From positions 1 through 6,126 of the forward strand of contig JAJXZN010000134.1 of assembly GCA_021780015.1 (NCBI GenBank): a stretch of 6,126 nucleotides of DNA, read 5' to 3'. The notes beneath the pieces were generated by a model. That model worked only from the letters and a program-made list of their open reading frames with translations. It ran no database searches and was not told the DNA's origin. Every line of letters begins with the position of its first letter. Position 1 is the first letter of the stretch. The stretch comes from Pseudomonadota bacterium (GTDB lineage Bacteria > Pseudomonadota > Alphaproteobacteria > Rhizobiales > Beijerinckiaceae). The translations under genes were made by a program, and so were the position numbers. Positions 1-4,894 of the stretch are shown here, in pieces.

Positions 1-1
1 C

Positions 2-76
2 TACCCGGTGTGGACCGCGCAGACCATCCCTTCCCAGCAGTGGCACATCCGCATGTGGCTGTCGTCCTGGATCTAG
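2..76 (+). CDS. C-terminal fragment of an unidentified protein (left edge of window)
   Basis: From base 2 one frame is open to a TAG at 74-76 and would encode 24 residues ending in WHIRMWLSSWI. Nearly every codon in it ends in G or C, the same third-position bias as the confident genes here, so it may be the genuine tail of a gene that starts outside the window. The peptide is rich in tryptophan and I do not recognise the family. It is in a different frame from the ATP-grasp gene downstream and cannot be its N-terminus. At this length the bias could also be chance. Confidence 0.3.
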   Translation, partial: YPVWTAQTIPSQQWHIRMWLSSWI

Positions 77-180
77 CGGTCAGCGCCGCCAGCTGACCTG
101 CGGCGAGGGGTACCACGCCAGACCGGCGCGGTCCCAGCTCGCGGCATGCGGCGAGCACCTGGGAGGACTGGTATCGCTCG

Positions 181-714
181 GTGGAGGTTGCCTTCGATGC
201 CATGCGGCGCGAATGCGGCCGGGGTCCGCTGGTCCTGAAGCCGCTCTTCGGTGCGCAGGGCCGCGGCCTCAAGCTGATCCGCCACGAATCCGATCTTCCC
301 GACATCGCCGAGATGGCCGGCGTCTATTATCTGCAACGCTATATCGGCGTCGAGCGCGACGGCTTTTCCGATTGCCGTGTGCTGGTTGCGGACGGGCGCG
401 TGCTGGCGGCGATGACGCGGCGCGCGGACCATTGGATCACCAACGTCAAGCTCGGCGCCAAGCCCGAGCCGGTCGCGCTCGACGATGAGATGCGCGATCT
501 CGCCGTGCGCGCCGCGGCGGCAGTCGAGGCGGAATTCGCTGGCGTCGACCTGCTGCGCGGCGCCGATGGACGCTGGTATGTGATCGAGGTCAATTCCATG
601 CCCGGCTGGCAAGGCCTGCAGAGCGTGACCGATTTCTCGATCGCCGATGAACTGGCCGCTTTGCTGCTTGCCCGGCACGGCCTTGCGGCCGGCGCGGCCG
701 AGATGGCCTCTTGA
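181..714 (+). CDS. RimK-like ATP-grasp ligase of the H4MPT/methylofuran cluster, N-terminal half missing
   Basis: ATP-grasp enzymes of the RimK/MptN/MfnD type join a carboxylate, often glutamate, to an amine with ATP. In this setting the likely substrate is the glutamate tail of methylofuran or methanopterin, but that is inference. Counting from the GTG at 181, VLKP with Lys20 and the glycine-rich loop GAQGRG (24-29) form the nucleotide-binding region. YYLQRY and the RRADHWITN segment follow, and EVNSMPGW supplies the metal-binding pair Glu136/Asn138. Family members are about 300 residues; only 177 are present, and the pre-ATP-grasp domain and the usual 'KARTT...PTP' stretch are not found upstream in any frame. 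The frame is open back to base 97 after a TGA at 94-96, and similarity may reach a TW at about 160. The GTG start is therefore only a convention. This looks like a broken gene or a sequence junction. The CitG-like gene follows. The Methylobacterium orf5 gene is the likely counterpart, from memory. Confidence 0.8.
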   Translation: MEVAFDAMRRECGRGPLVLKPLFGAQGRGLKLIRHESDLPDIAEMAGVYYLQRYIGVERDGFSDCRVLVADGRVLAAMTRRADHWITNVKLGAKPEPVALDDEMRDLAVRAAAAVEAEFAGVDLLRGADGRWYVIEVNSMPGWQGLQSVTDFSIADELAALLLARHGLAAGAAEMAS

Positions 715-715
715 A

Positions 716-781
716 CGATTCGAATAAGTTAGAGCGCGACTTATGCGAAAAACCGGAGCCCACTTTTTCGCATCCCGCTCT
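716..781 (+). repeat. Dispersed palindromic repeat, short copy
   Basis: This starts two bases after the stop codon of the ATP-grasp gene. It contains CGATTCG (716-722), an outer arm AGAGCG (731-736) pairing with CGCTCT (776-781), and a perfect inner stem ATGCGAAAAA (743-752) with TTTTTCGCAT (764-773). The same parts in the same order recur at 4263-4329, so it is a mobile or dispersed repeat and not gene-specific sequence. It covers the only ATG available to the CitG-like gene. Confidence 0.85.
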
Positions 782-1624
782 GTGGCCAAGATCGCGGCTG
801 CGTTCCGCGCGGCCTGCCGCGAAGAAATCGAAGCGCCGAAGCCGGGCAATGTCCATGTTTTCGCCGGCGGCCATAATATGGATGCCGCGCATTTCCTGCT
901 GAGTGCCGAGGTCTCCGCCGGGCCGATCGCGGCGGCTGGCACCTCGGTCGGCGCCCGCGTGCTCGCCGCCGTCGAGGCGAGCTTCGCCGCCGTCGGCATG
1001 AATACCAATCTTGGAATTATTCTGCTCTGCGCGCCGCTTGCCGCGGCGGCCGAGCGCGGCGGCGCCTTGCGCGCGGCGCTCAAAGACGTTCTGCGGACTT
1101 TGGACGGGCAGGACGCGGCGCGTGTCTTTCGCGCCATTGCTCTCGCCAACCCGGGCGGGCTCGGAGCTGCGCCGCGCTATGATGTGCGCGATATGCCCGA
1201 GATCGGCCTGATGGAAGCCATGAACGAGGCGGCGCCGCGCGACCGGATCGCGCATCAATATGCCTCGGATTTCGATGATATTTTTGTGACGGGACGCCTG
1301 GCGCTTGCGGATGCCGAAGCTGCCGGGCTTCGGCCGCCTTTGCGGGCGGCGGCGGTCTATCTCGCTTTTCTTGCCGGCTTTCCCGACACGCATATTTTTC
1401 GCAAGTATGGCGCGGCCACGGCTGCCGCAGTGCAAAACGAGGCCCAGACCATGCTGATGCTTTTTCGTGCACGGCGCGGCGATTGCCTGAGCGAACTTCT
1501 GGCCTTCGACACGAGCCTCAAGGCGCGCGGTCTCAACCCCGGCACGAGCGCCGACCTAACGGTTGCGACACTTTTTGCCGATCGGCTGCGCGATGGCTTG
1601 CCGAGCCGGCGCAATGATGATTGA
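743..1624 (+). CDS. CitG-like (triphosphoribosyl-dephospho-CoA synthase family) protein of the methanopterin cluster
   Basis: The protein resembles the CitG/MdcB family, which in citrate and malonate lyases makes the prosthetic-group precursor 2'-(5''-triphosphoribosyl)-3'-dephospho-CoA from ATP and dephospho-CoA. Methylotroph members next to fae are thought to act in H4MPT/methylofuran metabolism; the reaction is not established to my knowledge. Visible signatures are KPGNVHV (33-39) followed by GGHNMDA, and MNTNLGIILL (86-95), the counterpart of the N-T-x-G motif of CitG. The helical C-terminal half is alanine-rich. Length is 293 residues from the ATG at 743. Residues 1-13, however, are encoded by the palindromic repeat, and a TAA at 725-727 blocks any earlier start. 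A GTG at 782, immediately after the repeat, gives 280 residues and fits the family's usual short lead before the KPGN motif. Neither start has a clear ribosome binding site. It lies between the ATP-grasp fragment and fae; it likely corresponds to orf7 of Methylobacterium. Confidence 0.85.
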   Translation: MRKTGAHFFASRSVAKIAAAFRAACREEIEAPKPGNVHVFAGGHNMDAAHFLLSAEVSAGPIAAAGTSVGARVLAAVEASFAAVGMNTNLGIILLCAPLAAAAERGGALRAALKDVLRTLDGQDAARVFRAIALANPGGLGAAPRYDVRDMPEIGLMEAMNEAAPRDRIAHQYASDFDDIFVTGRLALADAEAAGLRPPLRAAAVYLAFLAGFPDTHIFRKYGAATAAAVQNEAQTMLMLFRARRGDCLSELLAFDTSLKARGLNPGTSADLTVATLFADRLRDGLPSRRNDD

Positions 1625-1682
1625 TTGCGCCCCGTGCGGAAGGCTCCGCCGCTATCTGGCCAACCGGCCTGTCCCAAAGTCA

Positions 1683-1707
1683 TCGGCATGCTGTATCGAG
1701 ATGCCGA
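1683..1707 (+). other. Small inverted repeat in the fae leader
   Basis: The arms TCGGCAT (1683-1689) and ATGCCGA (1701-1707) pair perfectly around an 11-base loop. They lie about 95 bases before fae, in the 175-base gap after the CitG-like gene. The hairpin could be an operator, an attenuating structure, or chance. No convincing -35/-10 pair is seen in the gap. Confidence 0.3.
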
Positions 1708-1785
1708 GGACTGACGGGCGTCGATAACAAGGATAGGTCATTCGTCCCGACGAGGTTTTCGGCGGGAAGTCGTGTTTTGTTCCAT

Positions 1786-1794
1786 CGGAGGAAG
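1786..1794 (+). promoter_or_regulatory. Strong ribosome binding site of fae
   Basis: CGGAGGAAG lies five bases before the ATG at 1800. It is the best Shine-Dalgarno match among the starts here, which fits a highly expressed enzyme and fixes the fae start. Confidence 0.85.
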
Positions 1795-1799
1795 TACAT

Positions 1800-2309
1800 A
1801 TGGCCAAGATAACCAAACTTGGTGTTGGCGAATCGCTCGTCGGCGAAGGCAATGAGGTTGCGCATATCGACCTGATCATTGGCCCGCGCGGCAGCGCCGC
1901 GGAATCGGCGTTCACCAATGCGCTCGTCAACAACAAGGACGGGTTCACCACTCTGCTCGCCGTGGTTGCGCCCAATCTTCTCGCCAAGCCCAACACGATC
2001 CTCTTCAACAAGGTCACCATCAAGGGCGCCAAGCAGGCCGTCCAGATGTTCGGCCCGGCGCAGCACGCGGTCGCCAAGGCGGTTGCCGACAGCGTCGCCG
2101 AAGGCGTGATCCCGGTCGAGGAAGCGGACGACCTCTTCATCTGCGTCGGTGTCTTCATCCATTGGGAAGCCAACGACGACAAGAAGATCCACGACTATAA
2201 CTATCAGGCCACCAAGGAAGCCATTCAGCGCGCCGTCACCGGCGAGCCGAAGGCCGCCGAAGTTGTCGCCAAGCGCAACACCGCGAAGCACCCCTTCTCG
2301 CCGGAATAA
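1800..2309 (+). CDS. fae: Formaldehyde-activating enzyme (5,6,7,8-tetrahydromethanopterin hydro-lyase)
   Basis: Fae condenses free formaldehyde with tetrahydromethanopterin to give methylene-H4MPT. It is the entry point of the cytoplasmic formaldehyde-oxidation route in methylotrophs and the main protection against formaldehyde. The 169-residue length is typical of stand-alone bacterial Fae. Family hallmarks are visible throughout: [17 protein letters not shown] near the N-terminus, with His22 matching the catalytic histidine of the family, then [24 protein letters not shown], the [14 protein letters not shown] segment and the [12 protein letters not shown] strand. The protein ends in AKHPFSPE. 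No hexulose-phosphate synthase domain is fused to it, unlike archaeal Fae-Hps. It has its own strong ribosome binding site and a 175-base leader, and is followed by a strong terminator hairpin. It may therefore be transcribed separately from the CitG-like gene as well as with it. Confidence 0.98.
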   Translation: MAKITKLGVGESLVGEGNEVAHIDLIIGPRGSAAESAFTNALVNNKDGFTTLLAVVAPNLLAKPNTILFNKVTIKGAKQAVQMFGPAQHAVAKAVADSVAEGVIPVEEADDLFICVGVFIHWEANDDKKIHDYNYQATKEAIQRAVTGEPKAAEVVAKRNTAKHPFSPE

Positions 2310-2330
2310 GCGGCTCGGTTCTTTTTGCGA

Positions 2331-3059
2331 TCAAAGGGGAGCTTCGGCTCCCCTTTTATTTTGCGGGTCGAGGCCGCGCAGTTCTGCTGCGCCGATCCTG
2401 CCGTTATGCAGGGCCGAGGCGACGAGGACGCCGGCAATGTTTGCGGCTTCGAGCCGGCGCAGATCATCCGCATCCCGAACCCCGCCCGCCGCATAAAGAT
2501 CATGCGTCGGCGCCTGCGCGCGGATTTGATCGAGCCGCGCGAAATCCGGTCCGCTGCCGGCGCCGACCTTCGCCAAGCTCATCACGATGATTCGCTGCGC
2601 CCACCGGGCCGGGTTCGTCATAAGGTCCAGCGGTCCGAGGAATTCATCGCCACGGAAATCAAGCGACAGGATGCGGCGCGGCTCTGCGGCAAGACGCGGC
2701 GCGGTTTCGAGATCGGCAAGATTTTCGCTGCCGATGATGAGGGCGCCGCGATTCTGCGCGAGCCACGCGGCGGCGTGACTTTCTGTCGCGCGGCCGGAAT
2801 CGACCCAGAATTCAACTTGAGGAAACTCCGCTTCGAGCGCGGCGATAATCGCCGCGTGACCGCCGGCGCCGGTGATCGCATCAAGATCGGCGATATAGAT
2901 TTTGCGAAACCGATGAAGCGACAAAAAGCCTTCGATCACCTCATGCGGCCGGCTCGATGATGCCAGCGGCGTTTCGATCGGCGCATAAAGGTGCCGCGCA
3001 CCGCCGCGCGCCAACACCACATGGCCGCCCTTTAGATCGATGACCGGGATGATGTCCAT
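2331..3059 (-). CDS. HisA/HisF-like TIM-barrel protein associated with H4MPT metabolism
   Basis: This is a 242-residue (beta/alpha)8 protein of the HisA/HisF-related family seen in methanogens and H4MPT-using methylotrophs, distinct from the true histidine enzyme. The N-terminus MDIIPVIDLKGGHVVLARGG keeps the HisA-type catalytic aspartate (Asp8). LSLDF (131-135) carries a second conserved aspartate (Asp134). The phosphate-binding features AAGGVRD (190-196) and the VLVASALHNG segment (211-220) are present. KIYIADLDAITG resembles the HisA half-barrel repeat. A phosphorylated ribosyl or furan-type substrate is therefore plausible; HisA-type isomerase activity in histidine synthesis is the alternative. 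The context is against the latter, since no his gene is nearby while fae is convergent and an H4MPT-pathway gene is divergent. A clear ribosome binding site supports this ATG. The last codons double as the fae terminator stem. Confidence 0.85.
   Translation of the reverse strand: MDIIPVIDLKGGHVVLARGGARHLYAPIETPLASSSRPHEVIEGFLSLHRFRKIYIADLDAITGAGGHAAIIAALEAEFPQVEFWVDSGRATESHAAAWLAQNRGALIIGSENLADLETAPRLAAEPRRILSLDFRGDEFLGPLDLMTNPARWAQRIIVMSLAKVGAGSGPDFARLDQIRAQAPTHDLYAAGGVRDADDLRRLEAANIAGVLVASALHNGRIGAAELRGLDPQNKRGAEAPL
2333..2362 (+). terminator. Rho-independent terminator after fae, with UUCG loop
   Basis: The perfect 10-bp stem AAAGGGGAGC (2333-2342)/GCTCCCCTTT (2347-2356) closes a TTCG loop flanked by C and G, the extra-stable cUUCGg tetraloop. 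The run TTTTATTTT follows, counting the last stem bases. It starts 23 bases after the fae stop. The stem also encodes the last residues and overlaps the stop codon of the convergent HisA-like gene. Only a short T stretch lies on the other side, so termination of fae should be the stronger direction. Confidence 0.9.
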
Positions 3060-3064
3060 GTTTA

Positions 3065-3069
3065 CTCCT
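3065..3069 (-). promoter_or_regulatory. Ribosome binding site of the HisA-like gene
   Basis: Read on the minus strand, AGGAG lies five bases (TAAAC) before the ATG at 3059. It supports the chosen start. Confidence 0.8.
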
Positions 3070-3079
3070 GCGCCAATGT

Positions 3080-3172
3080 TTCCCTCTCCCCATACGTAAG
3101 TTGGGCCTGCCCGACTTGCGCTTTTAAAGATATACCAACTCGGGCAGGCCCGAGTTGGTACGGGAGAGGGAA
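3080..3172. repeat. Nested inverted repeat filling the divergent intergenic region
   Basis: The outer arms TTCCCTCTCCC (3080-3090) and GGGAGAGGGAA (3162-3172) pair perfectly over 11 bp. Inside are two further hairpins: 3098-3105 with 3110-3117 (one mismatch), and a perfect 12-bp stem 3133-3144 with 3149-3160 around CAGG. The two inner palindromes are also related inverted copies of each other, sharing the core GGGCCTGCCC in opposite orientation. The element could therefore fold as one long stem or as a cloverleaf-like cruciform. It fills most of the 137-base gap between two divergent genes, where their promoters must lie. The AT-rich 3122-3134 between the inner hairpins is the only -10-like stretch. 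Confidence 0.85.
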
Positions 3173-3196
3173 CTCATTGCGGGATCGAAGTAACAA

Positions 3197-4216
3197 ATGC
3201 AAAGCGTCATTGGCTGGGATATCGGCGGCGCGCATCTGAAAGGCGCGCGCCTCGAAGACGGCAGGATCGTCGCCGTTGCGCAGATCGCCTGTCCGCTGTG
3301 GCTCGGCCTCGATCACTTGCACAAAGCCTTTGCCGAGGCCAAGGCGGCGCTCGGTCCCGCCGCGCGGCATGTGGCGACGATGACGGGCGAATTGTCCGAT
3401 GCGTTTGCCGATCGCGATGCCGGCGTTGCGGCGATTGCTGCTGCTGCGGTGCAGGAGCTCGGCCCGGTCACCTTCTATGCCGGGCCACAAGGCTTCGTTC
3501 CGGCCGATGCCGCCGCCAAACTCAGCCATGTCATCGCGTCGGCCAATTGGTATGCGAGTGCGTCGCTCGTGGCGAGGCATTTTGGCGAGGCTCTGTTTGT
3601 CGACATGGGCTCGACGACGACGGATATCATTCCGCTGAAAGAGGGCCGCGTCGCTGCACGCGGCAGGACCGATGCGGCGCGTATGGCGCATGGCGAATTG
3701 GTCTATGCCGGCATCGTGCGCAGCTTCTTGATGGCGGGGTTGCGCCATGTGCCGTTCGACGGGCGCTGGGTGCCGATCATGAACGAGGCTTTCGCGACGA
3801 CGAGCGATGTCTATCGCGTTCTCGGCACTCTGCCGGAGGATGCCGACTTGATGCCGACTGCCGACGGCCAGCCCAAGACGGATGCAGCCTCGCGGGCGCG
3901 GCTTGCGCGGCAGATCGGCCTTGATGCGCGCGACGTCAGCGAAACGGCGCTCGATCAGCTCGCGGCCTTTTTTGCCGAGGCGCAATTGCGCGAAATTTCC
4001 GACGGCGCTCTTCTCGTGCTGTCGGGAAATGTGCTCGACAAAACCGCGCCGGTCATTGGCGCGGGTGCAGGCCGCTTCGTCGTTGAACGGCTCGCGGCGC
4101 GGCTTGCGCGGCCCTACGAGGATGTCGCTCATCTCTTGCCCGCCGCGCCGGGTCTGCGCCGCCGGGCCGCGGATTGCCTACCCGCCTGCGCATTGGCTTT
4201 TCTCGCGGGGCCTTAG
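3197..4216 (+). CDS. H4MPT-linked C1 transfer pathway protein, hydantoinase/ASKHA-fold (MfnF-like)
   Basis: The 339-residue protein belongs to the hydantoinase/oxoprolinase-related family found next to H4MPT genes. It has the two phosphate-binding signatures of the actin/hexokinase fold: GWDIGGAHLKGA (6-17, Asp8) and VDMGSTTTDIIPL (135-147, Asp136 and Asp143). A C-terminal LSGNVL...VIGAGAGRF segment resembles the adenosine-binding part. From memory, archaeal relatives include MfnF, which joins the furan-methyl pyrophosphate to gamma-glutamyltyramine in methanofuran synthesis. A corresponding role in bacterial methylofuran synthesis is reasonable but inferred. An ATP-dependent cofactor-modifying enzyme is the alternative. 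The ATG at 3197 places the first phosphate motif near the N-terminus as in the family; only a weak GAAG (3187-3190) precedes it. The gene diverges from the HisA-like gene across the nested inverted repeat, and its stop is directly followed by the composite repeat. Confidence 0.88.
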   Translation: MQSVIGWDIGGAHLKGARLEDGRIVAVAQIACPLWLGLDHLHKAFAEAKAALGPAARHVATMTGELSDAFADRDAGVAAIAAAAVQELGPVTFYAGPQGFVPADAAAKLSHVIASANWYASASLVARHFGEALFVDMGSTTTDIIPLKEGRVAARGRTDAARMAHGELVYAGIVRSFLMAGLRHVPFDGRWVPIMNEAFATTSDVYRVLGTLPEDADLMPTADGQPKTDAASRARLARQIGLDARDVSETALDQLAAFFAEAQLREISDGALLVLSGNVLDKTAPVIGAGAGRFVVERLAARLARPYEDVAHLLPAAPGLRRRAADCLPACALAFLAGP

Positions 4217-4329
4217 ATCACGATGATTTCGGATCGAATCGGCCCTAAATCATAAACGCGATCGATTCGCACAGTTTAGAGCGATTTTTTTTTGCGAAAA
4301 ACCGCTGACACTTTTTCGCATCCCGCCCT
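4217..4329. repeat. Composite dispersed palindromic repeat, long copy
   Basis: The left part has TGATTT (4224-4229) pairing with AAATCA (4247-4252). The right part repeats the organisation seen at 716-781: CGATTCG (4263-4269), AGAGCG (4278-4283), TGCGAAAAA (4293-4301) pairing with TTTTTCGCA (4312-4320), then CGCCCT (4324-4329), one base off the CGCTCT of the other copy. Nine T's (4285-4293) separate the outer and inner left arms. The element starts right after the hydantoinase-like stop codon and overlaps the stop codon of the convergent DUF447 gene, filling the whole gap. It resembles palindromic repeats I recall as common in Beijerinckiaceae and related alphaproteobacteria. Confidence 0.85.
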
Positions 4330-4894
4330 AACCGACGCGCGCGTAATGCGCGGCGATCTTCTCGACAAGCCATCCCCACGCCTCGGCTTCCTGCGGTCCT
4401 GCCGTCTTGTCGATGGCAATTTGAAGATAGGCCATTTCGGTCTCGATCTTTTCGCGCGACAGGAAATCGAGCCGGCTCGCGAGCACCGCAAGTTCCAGCA
4501 CCGCGGCCTTGGCGCGGTTCATGCCTTCGAACGGCGCGTGCTGCTCCTGCCGCAGGACACGACACAAAAAACGTGGCCGCTGCTCGTGCTCTTCGACATG
4601 GTCGACCGCGAATTCGGCATGGGTCAGTGCCGCGTCGAGCCGCGGTACGGGAAAGTTCGCGATCTTCGTTAGAGGCCAGTCGCGCCGGCCGGTGAGACAA
4701 CCGGCGAAGATGCGCACGTCGTCGATGTAATTGGCGACCGCGAAGGGGACGGCGCGCAGATTGTCGAGCGTCGTCGAGGGCCGGAAGGGTGCGATGATCC
4801 ATTGGTCGCCCGCGGCGATCAGGCCGAGCGGCGCACCATGCACGCGGCCCGCGGCATCGACCGTCGTCACCACGCACTCGCGAATCATCGGCAT
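4328..4894 (-). CDS. DUF447-family protein (probable flavin-binding split-barrel fold)
   Basis: The 188-residue protein matches the DUF447 pattern. It opens with IRECVVTTVDAAGRVHGAPLG, a strand pair typical of FMN-binding split-barrel proteins. APFRPSTTLDNL and the conserved FAVANYIDDVRIFAGCLTGR stretch follow, with a helical C-terminal half containing MNRAKAAVLELAVLASRL. The family occurs in methanogens and in H4MPT-dependent bacteria. Flavin binding is inferred from the fold and no reaction is known to me. The ATG at 4894 overlaps the stop of the upstream DHPS-like gene by one base (TGATG), so the two are almost certainly cotranscribed and translationally coupled. A second ATG two codons in (4888) is equally usable. 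The stop lies inside the composite repeat, so that element supplies the 3' end of its transcript. Confidence 0.85.
   Translation of the reverse strand: MPMIRECVVTTVDAAGRVHGAPLGLIAAGDQWIIAPFRPSTTLDNLRAVPFAVANYIDDVRIFAGCLTGRRDWPLTKIANFPVPRLDAALTHAEFAVDHVEEHEQRPRFLCRVLRQEQHAPFEGMNRAKAAVLELAVLASRLDFLSREKIETEMAYLQIAIDKTAGPQEAEAWGWLVEKIAAHYARVG

Noticed and set aside
73..1149. Long minus-strand open frame (358 codons) opposite the ATP-grasp and CitG-like genes
   Set aside because: Arginine/alanine-rich low-complexity translation with no family resemblance; it spans two recognisable genes on the other strand and is a by-product of high GC.
590..1435. Minus-strand open frame of 281 codons
   Set aside because: It runs antisense to the CitG-like gene, including its KPGN and NTNLG motifs, and crosses the palindromic repeat; there is no recognisable protein.
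1625..1799. Riboswitch in the fae leader
   Set aside because: Only one 7-bp hairpin is visible and nothing matches a known riboswitch core.
1652..2291. Two overlapping minus-strand open frames opposite fae
   Set aside because: Fae on the plus strand is unambiguous; these are its antisense shadows and have no ribosome binding site or family match.
2325..2960. Plus-strand open frame opposite the HisA-like gene
   Set aside because: It begins in the fae terminator hairpin, and the minus-strand HisA-like protein explains the region with clear motifs.
3080..3172. CRISPR array or tRNA-like gene
   Set aside because: The repeats are inverted and nested, not direct with spacers, and there is no tRNA cloverleaf with a T-loop signature.
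3062..4132. Minus-strand open frame of 356 codons opposite the hydantoinase-like gene
   Set aside because: Its translation is arginine-rich and unrecognisable, while the plus strand has both phosphate-binding motifs of the family. It also runs through the nested repeat.
4285..4320. Composite repeat as a classical rho-independent terminator
   Set aside because: The nine T's lie before the GCGAAAAA stem on the plus strand and become A's after it on the minus strand, so neither direction has the normal stem-then-U layout. A 3'-end role remains possible but not by this signature.
4245..4877. Minus-strand open frame overlapping DUF447 in another frame
   Set aside because: Arginine-rich shadow of DUF447 that continues into the composite repeat.
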